DNA of 64,000 nucleotides from Legionella sp. MW5194 (GTDB taxonomy: Bacteria > Pseudomonadota > Gammaproteobacteria > Legionellales > Legionellaceae), in NCBI RefSeq assembly GCF_016864235.1, contig NZ_CP045732.1, forward strand, positions 1,612,001 through 1,676,000, read 5' to 3'. Below the pieces are notes generated by a model. The model made no database searches, was not told the DNA's origin, and saw only the letters and a list, made by a program, of their open reading frames with translations. How positions within the stretch are numbered: position 1 is the stretch's first letter; each line of letters begins with the position of its first letter. Made by a program: the position numbers and the translations under genes. Below are positions 26,362-35,441 of this stretch, piece after piece.

Positions 26362-27495
26362 TTAGCGTTCACGCAGTGCGGTCTGTTTGGCTTTAAGGAT
26401 GGGTTTAAGAAGATAATCAAGAACCGACTTATGGCCAGTAAGAATATCCACAGTGGCCATCATCCCGGGAATAATGTAAAGGGGATGGGCCTCTGTTCCC
26501 AGGTAATTCTTATCCGTACGTACGCGGATAATGTAATAAGTCTCTTCCTTGCCTTGCTTGTCATCGGTGATGGTGTCTGCGCTGATCTGCTCGACCTTGC
26601 CGGACAGGCCACCATACATGGCGTAATCATAAGCTGTTAATTTCACCGTGGCGGATTGGCCATGCTTGATAAAGCCAATGTCTGAGGGTTTGATTTTTGC
26701 CTCAATCAGCAAGGTGTCATCCAGCGGCACAATTTCGATGATGTCCATTCCAGGTTGAATGACACCGCCGACTGTATTGATTTTGATGCGCTTAACAATG
26801 CCTTTCACTGGTGAGCGTACCGTCGTTCGCACCAGACGGTCTGCATCGGCTGTGTGTGCCTCTTTCAGTGCCGCAAGATCACCCTTGGCTTTGTTAAGCT
26901 GCTCCAGGGCTTCTGATTTGAATTGTGAAATTTTGCCTTTTATCTCATTGACAGTACGCTCAAGACGTATGATTTCCACCTCCGAAACCGCACCCCGGCT
27001 GACTAGGGGTTTGGATAAATCCAGCTCTTTGACGGCCAGTTTGAGGGCTAAGTTGAGTTGTTTTAACTGTTCCTGACGGGAGTCAAACAGTGCTTTTTCA
27101 GCCTCAGCAAGTTCAGGGTTTTCTTTTAACAGTTCCTCGGGAACGACCATCGGGGTTTCATTCATCTCGGCATTAATGCGAAGAATCTGCATTTGCAGAG
27201 AGACCATTTTCTTTTGCGCTTCGTTATATGTGGCCATGAAGCGGGTATTATCAATTTGCATCAACACCTGATTGGCATCGACGACTTCGCCTTCCTTCAC
27301 AAACAGTTTATTAACGATGCCTCCCTCCAGGTTTTGAATGATTTGCACCTGGCTTGAAGGGATCACCTTGCCTTGCCCGACAGTCACCTCATCCAGCACG
27401 GCAAAATAAGCCCAGAGCAGGGCGCAAAGCAGTAATAAGGCTGTGCTCCACAAGATAACATGGGCAAAGAAACGAGGTCGTTCAACGTGAATCAT
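26362..27495 (-). CDS. lssD: Type I secretion membrane fusion protein (HlyD family, LssD-like)
   Basis: Periplasmic adaptor of a type I secretion system, linking the ABC exporter to an outer-membrane TolC-like channel. A single N-terminal membrane segment (WSTALLLLCALLWAYFAV) is followed by the biotinyl-lipoyl-like region with NLEGGIVNKLFVKEGEVVDA, a long coiled coil (about residues 90-200) and the beta domain with RSPVKGIVKRIKINTVGGVI. 377 residues. It overlaps lssB by four bases. In Legionella this pair exports the giant RtxA adhesin; that substrate and the outer channel are not in the window. Confidence 0.88.
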   Translation of the reverse strand: MIHVERPRFFAHVILWSTALLLLCALLWAYFAVLDEVTVGQGKVIPSSQVQIIQNLEGGIVNKLFVKEGEVVDANQVLMQIDNTRFMATYNEAQKKMVSLQMQILRINAEMNETPMVVPEELLKENPELAEAEKALFDSRQEQLKQLNLALKLAVKELDLSKPLVSRGAVSEVEIIRLERTVNEIKGKISQFKSEALEQLNKAKGDLAALKEAHTADADRLVRTTVRSPVKGIVKRIKINTVGGVIQPGMDIIEIVPLDDTLLIEAKIKPSDIGFIKHGQSATVKLTAYDYAMYGGLSGKVEQISADTITDDKQGKEETYYIIRVRTDKNYLGTEAHPLYIIPGMMATVDILTGHKSVLDYLLKPILKAKQTALRER

Positions 27496-29654
27496 TGGCC
27501 CCCCTTGTCAATGGGCATGCCTGCTTTTAGCGCAGCGAGCACCGACTCTTTAGGTCCATCAGCGATGATAAAGCCGTCATCCAGCACAATAAGACGATTA
27601 ACCAGCTCAAGCATCGATAATTTATGGGTCACTAACAGCAACGTATGTGTCTTGGAGAGATGGCTATCCAGCGCCTTTTTCAAGCGACGCTCACTGTTGT
27701 CATCCATGGCCGAGGTTGGTTCATCAAGTAGTAAAATGTTCGGGTCACGTAACAGGGCCCGGGCAATGGCAACCGCTTGACGCTGACCACCTGACAATTC
27801 GCTGCCTTTCTCACCCACCTGTCGATCAAAACCATTAGGGTGCTTGTTGGTAAAGGCGCCGACTCCCGCGATGTTGGCCGCCCGAATCAGAGCGGCGTCA
27901 TCAATAAAGGGCGCGCCAATGATGATATTTTCCCTGACACTACCATAAAAGAGTGACACATCCTGAGGGACATAACCAATTTGCTGGCGTAAATCGTCGG
28001 GATTGATTTGTCGATAATCCGTACCGTCCAGCAAAAGGGTGCCCTCAGTGGGCAGGTACAATTTTAAAATTAAACGGGCTAAGGTAGACTTTCCTGAGCC
28101 TACTCGACCAATGATGGCGACACGCTCGCCCGGAGCGATTTTAAAATTGATGCGTTTAAGCACGGCATTGGCATTGTCATAGGAGAAACTAACCTGCCTG
28201 AATTCAATATCTCCCTGTAAGACCGGACGGTTTAAATAACGGACCGTTTCCTCCGCATCAACCGGCAATTGCATTATCCGGTTTAAGGACTTAAGCGCAT
28301 TGACAGATTGGTAATAACGGGTCAGGAGCGAGGCCAGTTGCGGCATAGGTCCCAGGGCACGGCCAGTGAGGATAGTGCAGGCAATCAAGGCCCCGGTTGT
28401 CAATTCACCCTCGCTGATGGCATATACGCCCGCAATGATGACAATAATGGTTGCCGCCTGTTGGGCAAAGAGACTTAAGTTAACGCTGGAATTGGATACC
28501 ATTCTTAATTTTATGCCGTTTTTGGCAGCGAGATGAATTAACTGCTCCCATCGGGATTGCAGAACGGATTCGGCGCCGGTTGTTTTAATGGCTTCTATGT
28601 TTGACAGTGATTCAAACAGCGTCGCCTGCTTTTCGGCGGCAAACTGGTAAGATTGACGTGTTAACTTAATCAATGGCCACTGCAGAACAACGCCAATGGC
28701 CAGAATCAGGGGAATAATGAGCAGCGGCACTAAAAAAAGATTACCGGCAATGAAATAAATGACGAGGATATACAGTAGGGAAAAAGGCAGATCAATCAGC
28801 ACCGTAATGGTGCTTGAGGTAATAAAGTCGCGAAAAACCTCAAACGATTGGACGGTGTTGGCCAATGCGCCGACCGATTTGGGGCGGGTCATCATGTTAA
28901 TACCCAATATCTGTTCAAAAATGGAAGCGGACAATTCTTCATCCGTGCGCTTACTGGCCAAATCAAGGAAGTAAGCACGCAATGTTTTGAAAATTAAATC
29001 AAAAATGAAGACCAACGCCACGCCACTGGCTAATACCCACATGGTTTCGATGGCATTGTTCGGTACGACCCGATCATAGACATTCATGGTAAACAGCGGG
29101 ATCACCAGGGCAAATAAATTGATTAGCAGGGAGGCCACCAGTACTTCTGAATAAGTGGGGATGGATTTAATGATGACTTTCCAAAACCAGTTTTTGGGCG
29201 GCTTGCCCAGTGTTTCTTCAGAGCGAGTGCTGTATTTGTAGCGTGGTTGAAGCTGAATAGCCTGACCGCTGTATTCGTTTGCAATGGTTTCCGGCTCAGC
29301 TAAAAGGCAGGGAGAGGCTGGATTAATGATTTTCTGTTGGCCCGCATCATCCCGGATGAGCAGACAGGCATTGTCATTTCTCAGCAATAGAATGACCGGC
29401 AATAAGTCCTGATTGAAGTCATTAATACCACCTCGCAACACCTTGCTGCTTAAAGACGCTCTTTCCGCTGCGCGAGGCAGGAGATTAACATCCAGACGGC
29501 CTTTTTTCAGTGGGAGCCTTGCTATTAAGGATTGTGCTGAATAGGGATTCTGATAATAACGGGTTAACAGCACCAGGCAGGCGAGTAGTGAGTCCTGCGG
29601 GGGCAGGGATTCAAAATCAATGGTAGACCAGGATTGTTGACGGAAAGTAGGCAT
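27492..29654 (-). CDS. lssB: Type I secretion ABC transporter with inactive C39-like domain (LssB-like)
   Basis: Inner-membrane exporter ATPase, 720 residues. The N-terminal C39-like domain (residues 1 to about 135) reads QDSLLACLVLL where active peptidases have ECGLACL; serine 22 replaces the catalytic cysteine, so it should bind rather than cut substrate, as in HlyB/LapB types. Then come a transmembrane domain and a nucleotide-binding domain with IIGRVGSGKSTLARL, LSGGQRQAVAIARAL and ILLLDEPTSAMD. Coupled to lssD by a 4-base overlap; it is divergent from the zeta-toxin-like gene. Confidence 0.92.
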   Translation of the reverse strand: MPTFRQQSWSTIDFESLPPQDSLLACLVLLTRYYQNPYSAQSLIARLPLKKGRLDVNLLPRAAERASLSSKVLRGGINDFNQDLLPVILLLRNDNACLLIRDDAGQQKIINPASPCLLAEPETIANEYSGQAIQLQPRYKYSTRSEETLGKPPKNWFWKVIIKSIPTYSEVLVASLLINLFALVIPLFTMNVYDRVVPNNAIETMWVLASGVALVFIFDLIFKTLRAYFLDLASKRTDEELSASIFEQILGINMMTRPKSVGALANTVQSFEVFRDFITSSTITVLIDLPFSLLYILVIYFIAGNLFLVPLLIIPLILAIGVVLQWPLIKLTRQSYQFAAEKQATLFESLSNIEAIKTTGAESVLQSRWEQLIHLAAKNGIKLRMVSNSSVNLSLFAQQAATIIVIIAGVYAISEGELTTGALIACTILTGRALGPMPQLASLLTRYYQSVNALKSLNRIMQLPVDAEETVRYLNRPVLQGDIEFRQVSFSYDNANAVLKRINFKIAPGERVAIIGRVGSGKSTLARLILKLYLPTEGTLLLDGTDYRQINPDDLRQQIGYVPQDVSLFYGSVRENIIIGAPFIDDAALIRAANIAGVGAFTNKHPNGFDRQVGEKGSELSGGQRQAVAIARALLRDPNILLLDEPTSAMDDNSERRLKKALDSHLSKTHTLLLVTHKLSMLELVNRLIVLDDGFIIADGPKESVLAALKAGMPIDKGGQ

Positions 29655-29727
29655 GCCTATATACAGGTTATTTTTTTATCAGTATAGTGTTTATTTTCTG
29701 CAATGACATCAAGACGGCCTACGCGGA

Positions 29728-29760
29728 CTTAACTATTCCTTAATTTACCCTGAGTATACT
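29728..29760 (+). promoter_or_regulatory. PmrA-box-like tandem repeat with -10 element
   Basis: CTTAAC-TATTC-CTTAAT at 29728-29744 is a direct repeat with an 11-base period, close to the YTTAAK-N5-YTTAAK pattern of PmrA-regulated promoters. TATACT at 29755-29760 could be the -10, putting the repeat over the -35 position, as expected for activation. The downstream gene starts at 29795. Regulation by PmrA is inferred from pattern only. Confidence 0.5.
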
Positions 29761-29794
29761 CACAATACTAACAACAAGGCTGGGCATTTCCAGA

Positions 29795-32700
29795 ATGGTT
29801 AAATTGTATTCCAAGAAAAGAGTCAACTTTGGCAAGCCCGAAGTAGGCGACTTACCACGGTATGAATTTCACCGCAGTGCAAGACAAGCCATCGAGTTGT
29901 CCGCGACCAGTTTCTCTTATCAGGAAGTCAGAGGAGGGATGGTTTACCAGTGGGATAACATTGCGCCTGAAGTGGCACTGGCTATTTTACAGGATGCCGA
30001 GAAAAAGGGCATTGCTATTCAACAGGAAGTCATCAAGACACTCGGGGTTAAGCTTTACAATGAATCCATTTTACAGGCCGTAATTGATAGATTGAATGCC
30101 AATGCTGATTACGCATTGTTTACCAAAAAACTGGCACTCAGAATCAGCAAGGGGCATTCCAACCAGTTAACCATGGATGTACTCTCTTCTGCAGGAATCA
30201 GGACGGAAGGGGAAATGGATCAGATTTTAACGGACATGCTGCTGCAAGAAAAGAAATTAGGTAAAAATTACCCGAATTTTTCCAAAATTAAAAAAACTGA
30301 CGATTATCAGCAATTGTTAGATTATTTAGCCAGCAATCCGGTGTTTGATAAATTTCTGAGATCGTTCACTGACAGAATAGCTTACGAGTACAATAAAAGC
30401 CGTCCAACGGATCAGCAGGTCACGGCGCTTGCCTCACTTAATCGTACAAGCCTGGCTGACTTTTTAAAAGCGGTCAGTTACTCGGTTGAACGCGGTGGGC
30501 CTAAAGAGGCTTTAAAAAGAAACACCCTTTACGTTGAGGTTATAAATCAAAGCCTGCAATATACTGTCATGTCGCCCACTGGGGAAAAAATAACCGATAC
30601 CATCCCCTTAAAAAACCTTGGATTGGATTGGGATGAACAGACCTTTCAGGAACAACTGAACGAACAGTTGCCGGCTATACTGGCGATTACCGCACCACGC
30701 GGGCATACCGGCGACCTGGCCCTTCACTCTACCGAAGCATTAAAGATAAAAGGGTACCGTTACTTAGCGGGTGAAGAAATCAATCATGATGTCTTTTTGT
30801 CTTACTTACCCGCGATTGATCTGGTCAGGGATGAAAAGTTCAAATTCACGCTCTATCGATGGTTAGAACAACCCGGTAATCTGGATAAGCTGAAGGAGCA
30901 ACTGGTTCAAGGGGCTTGCCAACGTCTGATGAGTGAAGTGGATAAACACGTCAAGGAAGCTGCATCATCGCCAGAAATCCCTTCCGAATTGAAACAGGAA
31001 ATTAATCAGGTTGGGCATCTGTTGAAAGAAATGATTCAGTTGGTGGCTTCGTTGGACAATGACCTTAATGCCCTGGATGAGGTACTGGATAAGAAATTAA
31101 GCGAGTTGAAAAAACGCCTGTTAATCATCAAAGAATACTACAGTACAACCCCGATTGCGGTACCGGGACTCTCGACGCCGACCACTGCAGGGAATTTTGA
31201 ACACTTTGTTAAACGGGTTTTATTCCATAGCGCCAGTGAAAAAGTGATGCAGATAGTACCGAACGCCAACATGACGTCCAAAGCCTTACGCCTGGATTTG
31301 ATGGATGTTGTGCAGGCATTCATTCATGATAGAACGTATATTCTAGCGAGGGACAGTGTCAGTAAAAAAGAACAAAGCCTACTTCAGGATGATGCCGGTG
31401 AATTGATAAGTCCTGCCGTAGCCTTAAGAAATGGCTTAAAAGCCAATATAACGACCAGGCTTAAAACCAGCATCCACCATTATCATGCCATTCAGAGTTA
31501 TCAAAACGATAAGTTAAGTCTGCAACAGGCTCCGCTGAGTTTTAGAGGCGGAAACTTAACCAATTCGTTGGCGGAGACCAAGTCATTTGCTAAAAAAATG
31601 ACACGCGAAGGGGAATATTCAGCGGATAGCCATTTACTCATTGGGCAGGAAAATAATTTACACAAGCACGAAGTGCGCTCAGGTGCGGCGGCCACGTTAA
31701 TTGCGGCAACCGGAGTCGACGGGACCCGCTCGGTGACGGATAAATTTACTATTGCCATTGATTTTGGCGGGCAGAAGGACGTCAAAATTCTCTATGTTTT
31801 ACGAGGTAAACCCGCATTCCATACTCAATCGTTTGTCGATCCTTTCGGTAAAAATAAATTAAGTGAAATTGCTTATACCCACATTACCCCTGATGACTAT
31901 GTTATGACAGTTATCTACGATAAAAACAACGTCATTCTCGATGTCATTCCTGGCAATTTAAGTGGTGAGATAGAGGGTGTAAGTGATTTTTCTCAAAAAG
32001 TATTGGCTGCCTGCCTCGAATTTTACAACCAGAAGCACAATACCGATTTAGACTACAAAGCCCCCTTGAAATTGCCGGAACCTGATGCGCAAACTCACCT
32101 GCCTACGGGGCACTTGTACAGGCGTCAGTCTTTCATTGATATACTCCGTGCTCATCAGAAAGACACAGGCAAGCAGTCTGCAGAGCGGATTACCCAGTTA
32201 GGCGCCATTCGCATTGAGCGTGTCATTGAAAATGGGCATAAAAAATTAAAGATGCAAACCCTGCAGATCGAAATCAGTCTGGTTTCGTCTCCTGCCTTTA
32301 AATTAAAATTCAATCAGGATCCGTTTCCCCGCGGCGTGATCGAACTGGAAAAAGAAAGAGAGACCGCAGTAGCTCATTACAATATGAGACACATTCTGAC
32401 GCTGAAAGGATTTACCCAATGGACTAAAAAAGAAAGGAAATTGCAGGAAGAGTTTAATCGAATCTTGCAGCCAGAATTCATGGAGGGGGACATCCAGCAG
32501 CAATTAGCCCAGGCTGATATGGCTCAGGAGGGATGGCTCACGGATGTTCTGGTGCCGACCATCCACACGGCGTTTTTACTGCATGTGGCGGCGCGCTTGA
32601 TTACCGATTATCAAATTGATGTCGAAAAGGTCAATGAATGGGCCCAGATGCTGTGTCAGGATCAGGAATTTATCGTCAGTGAGGCGTTCTCTCAATTAAA

Positions 32701-33403
32701 CCAGCAATGGAAGCAGGGGTATGACGTATTCACACCTCATGATACCACGGGTGTCTATCAACAGTGCTTAAGCCGGGCACGTTCAAAAATGACGACCCTT
32801 TACCCTCATCTGGAGGAGGGTTCTGATATCTACCGTGAAAAATTTGAGGCCTGCATGGCGATGGAAAGAAATAAAATACGCAAACAGGTTGTCCACCAAT
32901 TGATGTCGGATTTCCTGGATAAACACATGGACAATCTGGTGGCAAAAGCCAAGCTCGCTAAAAAACCGGTTTATAAACTGGAAGACAATCAGGACTATGT
33001 TTTCTTAGGCCCTGCTGCAAGCGGTAAAAGTACTATTTCCCGTCAATATGTTTCTGAAAGTGATAAAGTGAAGTATGTTTCTTTAGCCACCGATGATTAC
33101 CGTGGAATCTGTAAACCCAATACCAAGGCCTTCGAGCAGAAGGAAACAGACCAGGTCTTTATTCGTACGCAAGACAGCGCCTATTTAGTCGGTGAACTGG
33201 TTGAGGCTCGTTTGAAAGCGAAAAAGGAAGAAAGGCCGAATGTCATCGTGGATGGGGTAACCTACAAATCGTTTCATCGTGAACTGGTGGAAAAAAACAG
33301 CAATTCCGTCATCGTCTGCGCCTGCCTCGACAATGTGGATGAAGTGGTCAAACGGTGTTATGCCCGCGCAATACAGGAAGATTCCGGATCGGCCGGCACG
33401 TGA
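29795..33403 (+). CDS. Giant orphan protein with C-terminal zeta-toxin-like kinase domain, candidate Dot/Icm effector
   Basis: 1202-codon protein. I do not recognise residues 1 to about 1060; they look helical and hydrophilic, with no signal peptide and no obvious membrane segment. Near residue 1072 a P-loop appears, FLGPAASGKSTISRQYVS, followed by VSLATDDYRGICKPN with the acidic/arginine pair of zeta-toxin-type kinases, and NVIVDGVTYKSFHREL. The frame ends at 33403, within the kinase fold, and the missing C-terminus continues in another frame (next entry), so a base appears lost near 33380-33400. The gene lies alone on the plus strand inside the lss locus, behind a PmrA-like box. Size, orphan character and context suggest a secreted effector; that is inference. 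Ribosome site weak. Confidence 0.75.
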   Translation: MVKLYSKKRVNFGKPEVGDLPRYEFHRSARQAIELSATSFSYQEVRGGMVYQWDNIAPEVALAILQDAEKKGIAIQQEVIKTLGVKLYNESILQAVIDRLNANADYALFTKKLALRISKGHSNQLTMDVLSSAGIRTEGEMDQILTDMLLQEKKLGKNYPNFSKIKKTDDYQQLLDYLASNPVFDKFLRSFTDRIAYEYNKSRPTDQQVTALASLNRTSLADFLKAVSYSVERGGPKEALKRNTLYVEVINQSLQYTVMSPTGEKITDTIPLKNLGLDWDEQTFQEQLNEQLPAILAITAPRGHTGDLALHSTEALKIKGYRYLAGEEINHDVFLSYLPAIDLVRDEKFKFTLYRWLEQPGNLDKLKEQLVQGACQRLMSEVDKHVKEAASSPEIPSELKQEINQVGHLLKEMIQLVASLDNDLNALDEVLDKKLSELKKRLLIIKEYYSTTPIAVPGLSTPTTAGNFEHFVKRVLFHSASEKVMQIVPNANMTSKALRLDLMDVVQAFIHDRTYILARDSVSKKEQSLLQDDAGELISPAVALRNGLKANITTRLKTSIHHYHAIQSYQNDKLSLQQAPLSFRGGNLTNSLAETKSFAKKMTREGEYSADSHLLIGQENNLHKHEVRSGAAATLIAATGVDGTRSVTDKFTIAIDFGGQKDVKILYVLRGKPAFHTQSFVDPFGKNKLSEIAYTHITPDDYVMTVIYDKNNVILDVIPGNLSGEIEGVSDFSQKVLAACLEFYNQKHNTDLDYKAPLKLPEPDAQTHLPTGHLYRRQSFIDILRAHQKDTGKQSAERITQLGAIRIERVIENGHKKLKMQTLQIEISLVSSPAFKLKFNQDPFPRGVIELEKERETAVAHYNMRHILTLKGFTQWTKKERKLQEEFNRILQPEFMEGDIQQQLAQADMAQEGWLTDVLVPTIHTAFLLHVAARLITDYQIDVEKVNEWAQMLCQDQEFIVSEAFSQLNQQWKQGYDVFTPHDTTGVYQQCLSRARSKMTTLYPHLEEGSDIYREKFEACMAMERNKIRKQVVHQLMSDFLDKHMDNLVAKAKLAKKPVYKLEDNQDYVFLGPAASGKSTISRQYVSESDKVKYVSLATDDYRGICKPNTKAFEQKETDQVFIRTQDSAYLVGELVEARLKAKKEERPNVIVDGVTYKSFHRELVEKNSNSVIVCACLDNVDEVVKRCYARAIQEDSGSAGT

Positions 33404-34026
33404 ATACCACCAGCCTGCTTGACATGCACAAAACAGCCAGCATCAATTTAATTGCGTATTGCCCTGAAAATACCGTCATCAAACTTTATAATACCAATAT
33501 TGCTAAAGGACAAACCCCGCCACTCATTGCGACGCTTAATACGATGAACAATCAAAGAACCTTGACCATCAGTCAATCCAGCGGAGCATTGATGGCGATG
33601 GCCTCCTTTTTTAACAAATCGCGTTTAAACAGTGAAGCAAAAAGTACCGATAGCTTATTCATCCGGAAAATGGAGGATCCCTCATTCAAGATTGATTCAT
33701 TATTCACTACGATGGATGGCGGCTTCAAGATTATTCTCAATGGCGAGCAAAGCAAGCCCTGTATCATTCTTGAAAAGAAAAACGGGGTCATTGTCATGGA
33801 CATTGTTAATCCCATCGAGATTAAAATTAAGCTGATGGAGAAGGGGCCGGATACATCCTTATTAAATCAGCTAATCTTGTATGGAGAACTCGGAAGCCTT
33901 AGAAAGCTCAGGGAAGAATGCCTGCTGCATTCGGATATGGGCAAGGTAGTACTGGATTACCTTGATAAGCGGATAGCCGTTATGTCGCTTCACCAACAGG
34001 GCAGCGTGCCTTTTAGAGTAAGTTAG
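33355..34026 (+). pseudogene. Frameshifted 3' continuation of the zeta-toxin-like protein
   Basis: This frame (open from a GTG at 33355, next ATG at 33424) has no good ribosome site. Its beginning matches what should follow the upstream gene's end. After VKRCYARAIQEDSG in the first frame, this frame supplies GRHVNTTSLLDMHKTASINL and then TVIKLYNTN, like the GR-x-V, histidine helix and terminal lysine/asparagine strand of zeta-toxin kinases. It goes on for about 180 residues of unknown sequence ending MSLHQQGSVPFRVS, which may include the effector's C-terminal export signal. Moving between the frames needs a -1 shift; no slippery heptamer was seen. It may be a real frameshift, a sequencing error or a separately expressed fragment. 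Confidence 0.6.
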
Positions 34027-34082
34027 GCCTATCTGGACCTACGGGGTATAATGGCCCGAAAAATGGCATTTTGGAGAGGGAG

Positions 34083-34556
34083 ATGACTTTTCATAAAAAA
34101 GAAGTACAACCGTATCAACACAAGATGAATGAATACCTTGCAAGAGTTGCAGAATTTATCGACAATGTCTATAGTGCCATGACGAGTCAGACCATTGACG
34201 AAAAGGAAAGGCAGCATCGTTTAGACGTCTTTACGCTGTTATTGCTGAAAGCCACCCATGCCGAGCCTAAGCAATTCAAAAAGGAATTTTGCAGTTATTT
34301 TCCGTTGATGGAGAATGATACGACCATTCAGTATATCCATAGCTATTTATGCGAGATTAATGGATTTTGTACAAAAACACTGAGTGATGAGTATGAAAAT
34401 TACAAACCCATTTTTGATGCAATCACTTTTCCTTTGCCAGAAACCAAGCAGTTAATCAGGGATCAGCTCAGCAAACAATTAAGCGATTTGGTTTTTCAAA
34501 AGACAAAAACCCCGCATTTCTCTCTGTCGTTGTCGAAAAATCCAGGAAATTCCTGA
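34083..34556 (+). CDS. Uncharacterised 157-residue protein beside the zeta-toxin-like gene
   Basis: No family recognised. A hydrophilic, mostly helical protein with basic N-terminus (MTFHKKEVQPYQHKMNEYLA) and no membrane segment or signal peptide. GGAGAGGGAG immediately before the ATG at 34083 is a strong ribosome site, and a TATAAT at 34047-34052 may belong to its promoter (no good -35 seen). It begins 56 bases after the end of the frameshifted gene on the same strand, so it may be an accessory or second effector of the same island; the adjacent genes on either side of the island face the other way. Confidence 0.6.
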   Translation: MTFHKKEVQPYQHKMNEYLARVAEFIDNVYSAMTSQTIDEKERQHRLDVFTLLLLKATHAEPKQFKKEFCSYFPLMENDTTIQYIHSYLCEINGFCTKTLSDEYENYKPIFDAITFPLPETKQLIRDQLSKQLSDLVFQKTKTPHFSLSLSKNPGNS

Positions 34557-34629
34557 TGTACCCAGTGAGGACGGCAGGACAACCGTTTTCATCAGAAAGA
34601 CAACCAGGATGCCATGCCAGCGAGTCGAT

Positions 34630-35340
34630 TTAAGACATTTTCTTTCCTGCTTCAAATGGTTTGAGCGCGGCCTCAATTTGCTTGTAGAGCTCAGGCAGCC
34701 ATCGAGGCTGAGCAAAATTGGAGGTGGCTGGTTTGTCCTTGCGTAAGTCATTGGGGGCTATAATTACCTTGATATGACTGAGCCCCACGCGTCTTGCCAG
34801 CAGGAACAGCTGATCGATGGGGCGATCGCCAATGGCCAGGCAGCCTACAGACATCGATTTGCCATGCAGGAAAATATTATTGCCGAGGCGCCGCCGGCCA
34901 TCTTTAATGGCCTGAAGACGATCAAAATTGTTAGGATAATCGATCATCATGGATAAATGCATGCTGCTGAATGGGTTAAACGTCACCAGACGGTAAATGC
35001 CCTCAGGGATCTGGCCATCCCGTTCTTTTAATTTCGGCCCTAAACGCCCACTGAAGGCTGTTAATGGATAGGTATGAATATAATGCCAGGCCTGATTATC
35101 ATTTTTTGCCCAGAGTTCAATGCGGCGCTCTTTTTTAAAGGCCAATAATGCCACGTCCTTTGGAGGATAGGCCACCTGAGCTTTGGCAAAAAAGCGTTTT
35201 AATTCGGGTTCGGTGCGTAAACCGTAACGAATGATGGCATTGTCAACCGCTTTATCCCAATTCAGCTTGGGAGCCATCGCCAGGGTCATACTGCAAACCA
35301 GGTATAAAACAGTAAAGAATAGAATGCGCATAATAATCAT
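34630..35340 (-). CDS. YafK-like L,D-transpeptidase family protein, exported
   Basis: 236 residues with an N-terminal signal-peptide-like segment (MRILFFTVLYLVCSMTLAMA). The YkuD active site reads NIFLHGKSMSVGCLAIGDRP, with histidine and catalytic cysteine in the H-G-x-x-x-S-x-G-C order; the short C-A/L-x-x-D ending is closer to YafK/DpaA than to classical ErfK enzymes. Such proteins act on peptidoglycan cross-links or on lipoprotein-peptidoglycan links in the periplasm. It lies between lssZ and the effector-like island, in the position where the lss locus has its lssA gene in Legionella pneumophila; that correspondence is only positional. Two alternative starts (35340, 35331) lack a clear ribosome site. 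Confidence 0.75.
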   Translation of the reverse strand: MIIMRILFFTVLYLVCSMTLAMAPKLNWDKAVDNAIIRYGLRTEPELKRFFAKAQVAYPPKDVALLAFKKERRIELWAKNDNQAWHYIHTYPLTAFSGRLGPKLKERDGQIPEGIYRLVTFNPFSSMHLSMMIDYPNNFDRLQAIKDGRRRLGNNIFLHGKSMSVGCLAIGDRPIDQLFLLARRVGLSHIKVIIAPNDLRKDKPATSNFAQPRWLPELYKQIEAALKPFEAGKKMS

Positions 35341-35441
35341 AGCATAAAAATGTTCATCATGTTATCAAAATAAGAACAAAATGGAACAATGTAACCACTT
35401 TGCAAAATTTAATGCCTCTCTGCCTGCTGCCGGTTTTACCA

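Noticed and set aside
33340-33410. Programmed -1 ribosomal frameshift joining the two zeta-toxin-like frames
   Set aside because: No X-XXY-YYZ slippery heptamer or clear downstream stem was seen; a lost base or sequencing error is simpler.
29795-34556. Zeta-type toxin-antitoxin system
   Set aside because: The kinase is the end of a very large protein and neither neighbour resembles an epsilon-type antitoxin or a DNA-binding antitoxin.
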